Below, piece after piece: positions 21,877 to 30,938 of a stretch of DNA of 64,000 nt. The DNA is from Chloroflexota bacterium. GTDB lineage: Bacteria > Chloroflexota > UBA6077 > SHYK01. A program made the position numbers and the translations under genes. The notes below the pieces were generated by a model that saw nothing but the letters and a program-made list of their open reading frames with translations, made no database searches and had not been told where the DNA came from. Location of the stretch: positions 124,001 to 188,000 of the forward strand of contig SHYK01000004.1 of NCBI GenBank assembly GCA_009692845.1, read 5' to 3'. Position 1 is the stretch's first letter, and every line of letters starts with the position of its first letter.

Positions 21877-22110
21877 TTAAGGCTCTTCCTCAGCATCCTC
21901 CTCGTCGTCGAGGTCATCAGGGATGCCGCCGGCCAGACCGAACAGCAGCCACTGTTCGAGCTCTGCTTGGAGCGATTCCTGGCATTCTTCCAGGGTGTCC
22001 GCTTCAACCGCTGCCACTTCCATGCCGGGCACCTCGCCGACATAGGTGCCGTCGCTCCGCTGCTCGAAGTGCGCCTGCTCCATAAGCTGCTGCACGAAGT
22101 CGCTGATCAT
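21877..22110 (-). CDS. HicB/UPF0150-like small acidic protein (no HicA neighbour seen)
   Basis: FEQRSDGTYVGEVPGMEVAAVEADTLEECQESLQAELEQWLLFGLA; acidic tail DDLDDEEDAEEEP. Confidence 0.65.
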   Translation of the reverse strand: MISDFVQQLMEQAHFEQRSDGTYVGEVPGMEVAAVEADTLEECQESLQAELEQWLLFGLAGGIPDDLDDEEDAEEEP

Positions 22111-22217
22111 TGTCCCTACCGCCAATCGCTCGCCAAGCATAGCAATAATCGCTACCCATAGAATGGATGGTTCTGGTATGCTTCACACCGTTAGGCGACC
22201 TAATTAAAAGCGTTGGC

Positions 22218-23378
22218 ATGGAGATAAGAGTGGTCCTGGCTTCCCAGCAGGACTTGACCCGGGTCGGGCCCGGAACCCCAGCGGGTGAGCTTCTGCGCCG
22301 GTATTGGCTGCCGATCGCCCCCGCCAGCGAGATGACCGAAGAAAACCCGATCAAGGCCCTCCACGTGTTGGGTGAAGGTCTGGCGATGTTCCGGGACAAA
22401 TCCGGGCGCATCGGCTTGATGCAAGAACGCTGCACCCATCACGCAGTCATGATGTACAACGGCCACGTCGAGTCGGACAGCCTCGCTTGTCCGCTTCACG
22501 CCTGGCGGTTTGATCTCGAAGGTAATTGTTTCGTCATCGCCTACCGCGAAAAAGTCTACCCCATCGCCTGGGCCAACGCGGTCGCCTACCCGGTGAAGCG
22601 CTACGCGGGAATGCTATGGGCCTACATGGGTCCTCGCCCGGCCCCGGAGTTCCCCCGCTACGAGGTGCTCGACCGCACCGACGGTCGACGCCGGATTACC
22701 GTCCACCCCAGCCGGAAACGGAATTGGCTGGACTTGGTGGAGGATGCTCTGCAATCGGAAGCTGGCGAATCGGACGGCGCTTCGACTAACTTTTCGCTCG
22801 CCTCGGATGGAATCGTAAGGGAGGGCAACCTCGAGAACGACCCCGCTTCGGGTCAAAAGCTGATCTTCCCCGTCGCCTTCGAGACCGACCGTTCGCTTTG
22901 CTTGCGGACCCCCATAGATGACGCGCACACCTGGGAGGTGATCGTAGAGTTCATTCCCGACTCGGAGCCCATGTCGGTTGATCCAGCCAACGAAGAGCCG
23001 GAGGTCGTTTACGGCCAGCCCGACGCGGCCGAAGACCCGAACGCGGCATTGCGGGGATTCTTCTTCGGGACGGCGGAAATGAAGCCCCCCGAAGTAATAA
23101 AGATGTCGGATGAGATCAAAAAGGTTGCGATGGGCGGGTTCTTTTTCGATAGTCCCGCCGAGAAGCCGGGCGGATTTTTCTTCGATACGCCCGCGTCAGC
23201 CCTTCCCGTGGAGCCAGAGCGCTACGCGCCGCCTCAGCAGCATTCAGAAGATGGGGTGGCCCTGTTCGAGGCACTGCTCCACCACGAGATTCAGCAGATG
23301 CAGGAGGGCGCAAATCCAATGGGAATCGTCCGCGAGGAGCAAGAAACCCCGGTTGAAGCCGGTTCGGCGCAAAGCTGA
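22218..23378 (+). CDS. Rieske [2Fe-2S] oxygenase-like protein, no recognisable mononuclear iron ligands (paralog 2)
   Basis: VGPGTPAGELLRRYWLPIA; Rieske CTHHAVMMYNGHVESDSLACPLH; GFFF-repeat linker. Confidence 0.85.
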   Translation: MEIRVVLASQQDLTRVGPGTPAGELLRRYWLPIAPASEMTEENPIKALHVLGEGLAMFRDKSGRIGLMQERCTHHAVMMYNGHVESDSLACPLHAWRFDLEGNCFVIAYREKVYPIAWANAVAYPVKRYAGMLWAYMGPRPAPEFPRYEVLDRTDGRRRITVHPSRKRNWLDLVEDALQSEAGESDGASTNFSLASDGIVREGNLENDPASGQKLIFPVAFETDRSLCLRTPIDDAHTWEVIVEFIPDSEPMSVDPANEEPEVVYGQPDAAEDPNAALRGFFFGTAEMKPPEVIKMSDEIKKVAMGGFFFDSPAEKPGGFFFDTPASALPVEPERYAPPQQHSEDGVALFEALLHHEIQQMQEGANPMGIVREEQETPVEAGSAQS

Positions 23379-24463
23379 TGACTGCCGCCGATCCGGAAGC
23401 CGCCCTCCGTCACGCCATTGCCGAACAGATGGGCGTCACTGATGGTGAGGTTACCCTCACCTCGGAAGCCACCGAAGCAACCGCGCACGACATCGTGCTG
23501 GGACGCACTGGCCCGGGGACTCCGTGTGGCGACCTGCTCCGTCGCTACTGGTACCCGATCGCCCTGGTGCGTGATCTCACCGAAGAGCGCCCAATCAAAG
23601 CCGTTCGCATCCTGTCTGAGACCCTTGTCCTCTTCAAAGATGGGACAGGTAAGGTCGGGCTCATGCAGGACCGCTGCACCCACGTGGGCGGCCCCATGAT
23701 CTACGGCTGGATCGACCCCAAAGGGCTCGGCTGCGGATTCCACGATTGGGTCTTCGATACCGAGGGCAATTGCTTCTTCAAGTTTTACAACCGCTACATT
23801 CCTCGGCCATGGGCGAAAGCCAAAGCCTACCCGGTTCAGCAGTACGCCGGGATTTACTGGACCTACGTCGGCCCCGAGCCGATTCCCGCCCTGCCCAGGT
23901 ACGATATTCTGGCGCGCACCGACGGCACCCGAAGAATCACCGCCTACCCCGAAATCCAGGCCAACTGGCTCGCGGACGGGATCGGCGACGCTTCCGTCCC
24001 GCCAATTTCGGCTGACCAGACCGAATCGACCCAATTTGCATTGACCACCTACGGAATCACGAAGCGTACGGTCAGCCGGACCGGTGAGATCGACGAGCAG
24101 GCGCTGATCCTGCCGACCCATCTCCGCACCGACGCCCTCTGGCTGCGAACTCCGATGGACGATGGCCACATCTGGCAGGTTCGCGTCGATTTCGTCCCGG
24201 GCCCGGAGAGTGGAATCGACCCCGCCGAGGAGACACCCGAAGTCGCCGACGACGAGTCGCACCACGCCGATGCGGCAACGATCCCGCCCTTTGTGAGCCT
24301 GGACTCGTGGGGAAGCGGGGGAGGCCCGAATGCCGACCGCGGGCAGGTCCTATTGCGCGCCTTGCTCTTGCAGGACCTACATCGGGTCCATCAGGGTCTC
24401 GATCCCCTGGGCACCGTCCGTAATCCCGAGCACGCGATTATCAACACCAAGCTAAATAGCTAA
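23378..24463 (+). CDS. Rieske [2Fe-2S] oxygenase-like protein, no recognisable mononuclear iron ligands (paralog 3)
   Basis: TGPGTPCGDLLRRYWYPIA; Rieske CTHVGGPMIYGWIDPKGLGCGFH; ATG overlaps previous TGA. Confidence 0.85.
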   Translation: MTAADPEAALRHAIAEQMGVTDGEVTLTSEATEATAHDIVLGRTGPGTPCGDLLRRYWYPIALVRDLTEERPIKAVRILSETLVLFKDGTGKVGLMQDRCTHVGGPMIYGWIDPKGLGCGFHDWVFDTEGNCFFKFYNRYIPRPWAKAKAYPVQQYAGIYWTYVGPEPIPALPRYDILARTDGTRRITAYPEIQANWLADGIGDASVPPISADQTESTQFALTTYGITKRTVSRTGEIDEQALILPTHLRTDALWLRTPMDDGHIWQVRVDFVPGPESGIDPAEETPEVADDESHHADAATIPPFVSLDSWGSGGGPNADRGQVLLRALLLQDLHRVHQGLDPLGTVRNPEHAIINTKLNS

Positions 24464-24514
24464 CCAAGCTATTTCAGTGTCGTCAGCCAGCCCGTATGGT
24501 GGACGACGAAGCTA

Positions 24515-25780
24515 GTGGACGAGCCCAGCCGGGGGCTGCGACGTGCTTTCGTCGCCCTCCAGTATCGCGACTTTCGGCTGCTTTTCATCTCCCAGGTGGT
24601 CACCGGGATCGGCGGCGATTTCCTGAATTTCTCCAACGCCTGGCAGATCTACGCCATGACCGGCTCGGCCCTGGCGCTTGGCCTAACCGGGGTAGCACGC
24701 GCGGTGCCGGTCATCCTGTTTTCGCTCGTGGGCGGCGTGATTGCCGACCGCTTCGACCGACGCAAGATCATCATCGTTTCGGAGGTGGCCGCAGGAGCAT
24801 TGGCCCTCGCCCTGTCATTCCTGACGCTTTTCGCGTTCATCCAGGTCTGGCACATCTACCTGGCGGTCTTCCTCAACAACACTTTGAGCGCGGCAGCTAC
24901 CCCTGCTCGGCGGGCGGTGGTGGCCACGATCGTGCCGCGCCATCACCTGATGAATGCGATGTCGCTGACCACCTTCGCCAGTCAAACCGAGCGCATTGGC
25001 GCACCGGCGCTGGCCGGACTCCTGGTCGCCCTTGTCGGCACGCCGCTCACGTACGCACTAGAAGGACTCGCGCAGCTGATCAACGCCGCCACTCTGCTTC
25101 GGGTCTCCGCAAATCTGGCGCCCGCCCGCCGCCAGGGCTCGCCGGTTCGGGACCTCATCGAGGGCCTCGCCTTCGTCCGCGTCCACTCGATCATACTGGT
25201 GATGATGCTCATGGACACCGCGGCGAACCTGGTGGGCAATTACGTGGTGGTACTACCGTTGCTAGCCGACCATTTTGAGGTGGGCGCGGTCGGTTTCGGA
25301 CTGTTCGGCTCAGCCAGCGCGGTGGGGAGGGTGGTGGGATCGACAACCCTGCTTTCCCTGGGAAATTTCCGCTACAAGGGCCTGCTCATCGGCGGCGCCT
25401 TCCTCGGCTATGCCGTCTTTCTCGCGCTGCTCGGCCTGGCCCCCTGGTTCGCCCTGGCGCTCATCGCGGTAGGCGGCCTCGGGATGTGCGACACCGTGCA
25501 GGCGCAAACCCGCAACGTGCTGATCCAGCTTCTCACACCCGACGACCTACGCGGACGGGTTTCGTCATTCCAGTCCATGCTGCAACAAGGAGGGCCGGCC
25601 CTGGGCCAGGGAGTCCTGGGCGCCGGCGCCATGATCATCGGAGTGCCGATGGTCCTGGTCGGAGGCGCCATTATCTGTGGCACGATCAATCTCGGGATTC
25701 TCCTGGGCCGCAAGGACCTCCGGTCGCCGTACCTGGGAGCGGAGCGAGCCTCAACCGAAACGGCCGGCGCCGCGCGTTGA
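24515..25780 (+). CDS. MFS transporter
   Basis: FRLLFISQVVTGIGGDFLNFSNAWQIYAMTGSALALGLTG...GGVIADRFDRRKIIIVSE. Confidence 0.88.
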   Translation: MDEPSRGLRRAFVALQYRDFRLLFISQVVTGIGGDFLNFSNAWQIYAMTGSALALGLTGVARAVPVILFSLVGGVIADRFDRRKIIIVSEVAAGALALALSFLTLFAFIQVWHIYLAVFLNNTLSAAATPARRAVVATIVPRHHLMNAMSLTTFASQTERIGAPALAGLLVALVGTPLTYALEGLAQLINAATLLRVSANLAPARRQGSPVRDLIEGLAFVRVHSIILVMMLMDTAANLVGNYVVVLPLLADHFEVGAVGFGLFGSASAVGRVVGSTTLLSLGNFRYKGLLIGGAFLGYAVFLALLGLAPWFALALIAVGGLGMCDTVQAQTRNVLIQLLTPDDLRGRVSSFQSMLQQGGPALGQGVLGAGAMIIGVPMVLVGGAIICGTINLGILLGRKDLRSPYLGAERASTETAGAAR

Positions 25781-26244
25781 ACACACCAGCCGCCTCGGAG
25801 CCTGAGCCAATCCGAATTCCGACCCATTACACGGATGGGGAATTTCGGGGGAAGAAGCGCGCTCTGTTCGCGGCGGCCGCGCTCCTATTCATCGTTGATC
25901 AGAATGAACGGTTGTTGCTGCTTTCAAGTGACCGCCAGTCCGGAAGCTGGCGCGTGCCCTCTGGTTCAGTCGAGGCCGTCGAGACGGTCCTCGGGGCTGC
26001 CCGTCGAGAGGTAGCCGAAGAGCTAGGCTCGGCCGTAGTTGTCCGTCCTCTGGGAACGGTTCACTCTTTCACGTACCTAATCCCGAGCATCGGGTACATG
26101 GTGGATGTCTGCTATCTCCTAGCCTATGAGGGCGGCGAAATCGAGCCAGGCGATGATGAAGCAGGCAGCGCCTTCCGTTGGTGGACGCTCGATGAGCTGA
26201 GCCACAATGACGTGCTGATCGGCGTGCCGACCGACCAGAAATGA
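25777..26244 (+). CDS. NUDIX hydrolase
   Basis: GSVEAVETVLGAARREVAEELG Nudix box; TTG at 25777 overlaps MFS stop. Confidence 0.85.
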   Translation: MNTPAASEPEPIRIPTHYTDGEFRGKKRALFAAAALLFIVDQNERLLLLSSDRQSGSWRVPSGSVEAVETVLGAARREVAEELGSAVVVRPLGTVHSFTYLIPSIGYMVDVCYLLAYEGGEIEPGDDEAGSAFRWWTLDELSHNDVLIGVPTDQK

Positions 26245-26367
26245 CTAATGACCCGCGCCGTCGAGCTCTTCCGCATCTGGAAGGATCAGAATATCGAGCT
26301 GCAACCTGGCCCAGGCTCGCCAAGCTTCTCCTCACGCTGATCCCAAGGCCGATCCAGAAAGGAACCC

Positions 26368-28383
26368 ATGCAGCAGGATGATCGGACCCAACCAGGGACG
26401 AATTCGCCCGTACCCGCGGAGGGGACGATCATGTGGGAGCCCTCGGCCGAGCAGGTCGAGCGGGCGAATGTGACCCGATACATGCATTGGCTTCGAGAAA
26501 AGAAGGGGCTCAACTTCGATTCTTACGACCGGCTCTGGGACTGGTCCGTCGACGATATCGCGGCATTCTGGGAGTCCATCTGGGAATTCTTCGAGATTCA
26601 GGCCCGCCGGCCCTACACCACGCCGCTGGCCGATCGCTCGATGCCCGGGGCTCAGTGGTTTCCAGGCGCGGAGCTCAACTACACTGAGCACGCGCTCCGC
26701 AGGCGCGACGATCACCCCGCCCTGATTTTCCGCTCCGAGTTCGGGGCAGCTCAAACCATGACCTACTCCGAGCTTGCGGATCGGGTGGCCGCCGCGGCAG
26801 CTGGATTACGTCGGCTCGGAGTCGTTCGGGGCGACCGGGTGGCCGGCTTTCTCCCGAACGTCCCGGAGACCTTGATCGCCTTCCTGGCTACCGCTAGCCT
26901 CGGAGCAATCTGGTCTTGTTGTTCGCCCGAATTCGGCGTCCGGAGCGTCGTGGAGCGCCTCCAGCAGATCGAACCGAAGGTCTTGCTCACCGTGGATGGC
27001 TATCGCTACAACGGCAAGCCCTTCGATCGACGCGACGCGGTCAGAGAAATTCTGAGACAGCTGCCATCAGTTGAGACCGTGGTGATTCTGCCCGCGCTAG
27101 AGCCATTCGGCTGGACGCCCGGGTCGGCCGCTTCGATGAGCTGGGCGGAACTGGTTCGCGACTCGGAACCGCTCCAGTTCGAAGCGGTCCCCTTCGACCA
27201 CCCCCTGTGGGTGCTGTACTCATCGGGCACCACCGGCCTGCCGAAGCCGATCGTGCACGGCCACGGCGGGATCCTGCTAGAGCATCTCCGCTGCCTGTCG
27301 CTCCAGACCGGCCTGGGTCCCGACGACCGCTTCTTCTGGTTCACCAGCACCGGCTGGATGATGTGGAACAAGCTCATCTCCGGCCTGCTGCTGGGCGCAA
27401 CCATCGTCCTCTACGACGGCAGTCCGAACTACCCGGATCTGGGCGCACTCTGGCAGCTTGCGGCCGAAACCGGAATCACCTGCCTGGGAACCAGCGCTCC
27501 CTACCTGCTCGCCTGCCGCAAGGCAGGTCTGGAGCCCGGTCAAAGCTACGATCTCAGCCATCTGAAATCGATTGGCTCCACCGGCGCACCGTTGCCACCC
27601 GAGGGATTTCAGTGGGTGTACAAAACGGTGAAGGCGGACGTACTTCTCGGTTCGACTAGCGGCGGGACCGACGTCTGCACCTCCTTCGTCGGGCCCTGCC
27701 CCATCCTGCCCGTGCGGGCCGGAGAGATTCAGTGCCGTTTTCTGGGTGCGAAGGTCGAGGCCTTTGATGAGCAGGGCAATTCGGTGCTCAACCAGGTCGG
27801 GGAGTTGGTCATCACCGAACCGATGCCATCCATGCCATTGTTTTTGTGGAATGACCCCGACCGCCAGCGGTACCGGGAGAGCTACTTCGACATGTTCCCC
27901 GGCGTTTGGCGGCACGGCGATTGGATCAAGATCACCGCCGAGGGGGGGTGCGTGATCTACGGACGTTCGGATTCAACCCTCAATCGGGGCGGCGTGCGGA
28001 TGGGGACCAGCGAGTTCTACCGAGTGGTCGAGGACATCGAACAGGTGGCAGACAGCTTGGTCGTGGATACGAGCGGGCTGGGCTCCGAAGGTCAGCTATT
28101 GCTCTTCATCGTTCCGCGCGAAGGAACTAGGTTGGACGACCAGCTCGAGCATTTGATCCGCGAGCGACTCTCCCGCGAGCTATCCCCTCGCCACGTGCCG
28201 AATGCCATCTACGCGGTCGATGCCATACCAAGGACGCTGAACAACAAGAAGCTCGAAGTGCCGGTCAAGCGCATTCTGGCCGGCGTCGCGCTCGGCCAGG
28301 CCGCAAGCCTGGACGCTATGAGCAATCCGGAGTCGTTGCAATTCTTCGCCGATCTGGCCAAGACTCGCGCCGTCAGCACGTAA
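26368..28383 (+). CDS. acetoacetate-CoA ligase (ANL superfamily)
   Basis: MWEPSAEQVERANVTRYMHWL..., WVLYSSGTTGLPKPIVHGHGG, WMMWNKLISGLL, YGRSDSTLNRGGVRMGTSEFYRVVE. Confidence 0.92.
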   Translation: MQQDDRTQPGTNSPVPAEGTIMWEPSAEQVERANVTRYMHWLREKKGLNFDSYDRLWDWSVDDIAAFWESIWEFFEIQARRPYTTPLADRSMPGAQWFPGAELNYTEHALRRRDDHPALIFRSEFGAAQTMTYSELADRVAAAAAGLRRLGVVRGDRVAGFLPNVPETLIAFLATASLGAIWSCCSPEFGVRSVVERLQQIEPKVLLTVDGYRYNGKPFDRRDAVREILRQLPSVETVVILPALEPFGWTPGSAASMSWAELVRDSEPLQFEAVPFDHPLWVLYSSGTTGLPKPIVHGHGGILLEHLRCLSLQTGLGPDDRFFWFTSTGWMMWNKLISGLLLGATIVLYDGSPNYPDLGALWQLAAETGITCLGTSAPYLLACRKAGLEPGQSYDLSHLKSIGSTGAPLPPEGFQWVYKTVKADVLLGSTSGGTDVCTSFVGPCPILPVRAGEIQCRFLGAKVEAFDEQGNSVLNQVGELVITEPMPSMPLFLWNDPDRQRYRESYFDMFPGVWRHGDWIKITAEGGCVIYGRSDSTLNRGGVRMGTSEFYRVVEDIEQVADSLVVDTSGLGSEGQLLLFIVPREGTRLDDQLEHLIRERLSRELSPRHVPNAIYAVDAIPRTLNNKKLEVPVKRILAGVALGQAASLDAMSNPESLQFFADLAKTRAVST

Positions 28384-28510
28384 CCGGCCTTACGTCCGGA
28401 GACCGAAGACTCCAAGACAGACGCGGTGTCGTCAATAAGCCATGATCGCCGCGGTGCTATCCGTGAGCCCATGCTTATGGTGTTAGATCGTGATGGTAAA
28501 GGATCGCACC

Positions 28511-28678
28511 ATGACAAGATTCTCGGTCACAGTTGACGAAAAGCTGGTCCAAGAAAGTCGGCGCTTGACCAACTCCCGCACCAAGCGCGAGGCTATTGAG
28601 ACTGCGCTCAAGGAATTGGTGCAACGAAAACGAACGCGAAGCTCATCGCAGCCGCCGGCTCAAACACTGTCGACATAA
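28511..28678 (+). CDS. VapB-type ribbon-helix-helix antitoxin
   Basis: MTRFSVTVDEKLVQESRRLTNSRTKREAIETALKELVQRKR. Confidence 0.75.
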   Translation: MTRFSVTVDEKLVQESRRLTNSRTKREAIETALKELVQRKRTRSSSQPPAQTLST

Positions 28679-28749
28679 GCCCCGAGCAGCTCCGGACCTG
28701 GAGAGACGCAGGGATCCCGAAGCTCAATGCCGAGTGAGCTCGCCCTAGC

Positions 28750-29140
28750 CGACTCTCCGATCTGATCCGCTGTCTCAGGCAAGGTGGACCGGCGGACTTA
28801 ACGGTTGAAGTGCAAGCGTCTCTTGCCGATGGCCAGGTCGCGACTTGCGCCGTGGTGCGCGGGGAGCTTCTGGTTGGGGCGCGAGACGAGGGCTGACTTC
28901 GAAGCCCTTCGTGACATGTTGATGGGTCTCGATGACGTGCCGATCAGTGCCGACCTCTCGGATGAGGCCACGAGACTCGGCTGTCGCCTGCGCCGGGTTG
29001 GCGTGCCGATCACCCTACCTGACCTGCTCATCGCCCAGTGCGCGATGACGAGACGGACGCAGACTCTGGCACGCGGATGCCGTGTTCGAACGCGTCAAGC
29101 AACACGCGGACCTTCCGACCCGCAGCTGGCTGCCGCTGTA
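28750..29140 (+). pseudogene. VapC-like PIN toxin remnant (frameshifted, N-terminus lost)
   Basis: LIRCLRQGGPADLTVEVQASLADGQVATCAVVRGELLVGARDE in one frame, then DFEALRDMLMGLDDVPISADLSDEATRLGCRLRRVGVPITLPDLLIAQCAM in another; no LVDTSVWI start. Confidence 0.7.
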
Positions 29141-29510
29141 AGCCAGCTGACCGGTGACGATCCCCGCTATTGGGCGCTCCAAGAGGGCCCGACCGAATAA
29201 CCGGCGCCTTTTGGAAGTCTGACCAGATTGGTCGAAAGTCGGCGATATAATCCTCGCAGATGGCCCCTTTGATGACCCTCGACGAGTATCTGGCGATTCC
29301 CTACATTCTGGTGGTGGAGTCCGTCCAGAGTTGTAGGTCAAGCAAGGGCCTGCCTGTTCTAGTATTTTTGACCCGGATTTGGAGTTTTGGGCCGGGCCTC
29401 CTATAAATGCCAAGGTCAGGACGAGCCTTCGTCGAACACGGGGAGCTGGACACCTCTGGGATCGGGCGCTGAAGGAAACAGAGCCAGTCTGAATCAGAAA
29501 GGAGTGGCCC

Positions 29511-30827
29511 ATGGCCATTCGCAATGCACAGCAGGAACTCCTATTCCGAGTCGGACCTGGCACGCCTTCGGGTGAAGTCCTGCGACGCTATTGGCTGCCC
29601 GTTGAAACCTCCGCCAACCTGAGTGGCGGCCGCGGGCCGGTGCAGCCCAGCGCCAAGAACCCGGTTTCGGTCAAAGTGCTCGGAGAGAATCTCGTGCTAT
29701 TCCGAGACGGGTCGGGGAAGCCCGGCCTGCTCGCCGAGCACTGCTCCCATCGGGGCACGTCCCTTTGCTACGGTCGCGTCGAAGAGGATGGCCTCCGCTG
29801 CATGTATCACGGCTGGAAATACGATCGGGAGGGCAACTGCATCGAGACCCCCGCCGAGCCGCCGGACAGCAACTTCCGGCTCACGGTCAAGCACCCCGCT
29901 TATCCATGCGTCGAAATCGGGGGCCTGATCTTTGCCTACCTGGGCCCACCCGAGAAGCAGCCGCCGTTTCCGAAGTATCCGTACCTCTACCGCGATGACG
30001 GAATCATCGTGGCCGGCAAGGGTAATCGGATCCAGCATTCCAACGTATTTCTCCAGACCTTGGACAACGTGCTGGATGTCTGGCATCGCGAGATCGCGCA
30101 TGGCTGGTTCAAGGGGGGACCCGCCCCGGGAGCTATTCACCATGCCCGAGGTGATGAGCCCACCACGCCAATCAAATTCGAGAAGACCCCCTGGGGGGCC
30201 TGCTATGTGACCCTGCAGAACACTCGCCAGCCCGGCATTTACGAGTACCACGAGACCCACGCGGTGCTGCCGGTCCAACGGGGGCGCAGGACGAGCAGCG
30301 TATGGGCCGTGCCCACGGACGATTACACCACGCGCTGGTTCGGCACCTCCTTCCACGCCTATGACGAGCATGGCAAGATTCCCGAATCCGCGATTCGCCA
30401 GATGCAGCAGAACACGCCCTCCGACGGAGGCGGCCCTTTCTACGACGGCTGGTTCGAGGACGTCGGACACTGGTGGAACCTGGGCCACCCGCTGCGCCAG
30501 GGGCCGATCTGGGAAGACGAGGCGATCATGAGCACTCAGGGTCCCGAGGAGCGCGGACGCCTTCCGGACTGGGACAAGTGGCGGCTGGGCACCTCGGACC
30601 GGGGCGTTGTAATGATGCACGAGCTATGGGAAGAACAGGTCGAGCGGGTACAGGACGGCCTTGATCCGATCGGGATCATCCGGGGACCCGAGGCCGAGCA
30701 GATCATGCCGATGCCCGGCGACGTCCTGAACCTGAGCTGGGAAGAGGGCAAGCGGCGCTTCGACTTGTCGATCGAAGAGCGCATGGAAATGTCGCTCAAG
30801 GAGCTCCAGGAGCGCGGCCAGCGCTAG
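29511..30827 (+). CDS. Rieske non-heme iron ring-hydroxylating oxygenase, canonical catalytic site
   Basis: VGPGTPSGEVLRRYWLPVE; Rieske CSHRGTSLCYGRVEEDGLRCMYH; DNVLDVWHREIAH matches D-x2-H-x4-H. Confidence 0.9.
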   Translation: MAIRNAQQELLFRVGPGTPSGEVLRRYWLPVETSANLSGGRGPVQPSAKNPVSVKVLGENLVLFRDGSGKPGLLAEHCSHRGTSLCYGRVEEDGLRCMYHGWKYDREGNCIETPAEPPDSNFRLTVKHPAYPCVEIGGLIFAYLGPPEKQPPFPKYPYLYRDDGIIVAGKGNRIQHSNVFLQTLDNVLDVWHREIAHGWFKGGPAPGAIHHARGDEPTTPIKFEKTPWGACYVTLQNTRQPGIYEYHETHAVLPVQRGRRTSSVWAVPTDDYTTRWFGTSFHAYDEHGKIPESAIRQMQQNTPSDGGGPFYDGWFEDVGHWWNLGHPLRQGPIWEDEAIMSTQGPEERGRLPDWDKWRLGTSDRGVVMMHELWEEQVERVQDGLDPIGIIRGPEAEQIMPMPGDVLNLSWEEGKRRFDLSIEERMEMSLKELQERGQR

Positions 30828-30889
30828 AGGCGGCTGGAAGTCGCGGAGCATCCACTTTGGATGCTAGCGGCTCAAATGTTCCAGTAACC

Positions 30890-30926
30890 GAAATCGGCCC
30901 CGGGGCAGTGCTCCGGGGCCGATTTC
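30890..30926. terminator. bidirectional intrinsic-terminator-like hairpin between convergent genes
   Basis: GAAATCGGCCCCGG / CCGGGGCCGATTTC 14-bp perfect stem, 9-nt loop. Confidence 0.75.
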
Positions 30927-30938
30927 GTGTCTGGCGGG

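Noticed and set aside
23291-24265. 324-aa minus-strand ORF over Rieske paralog 3
   Set aside because: Antisense shadow of a gene with clear Rieske motifs.
26248-26340. 30-aa ORF MTRAVELFRIWKDQNIELQPGPGSPSFSSR after the NUDIX gene
   Set aside because: Too short to support; possibly a truncated gene start but no second line of evidence.
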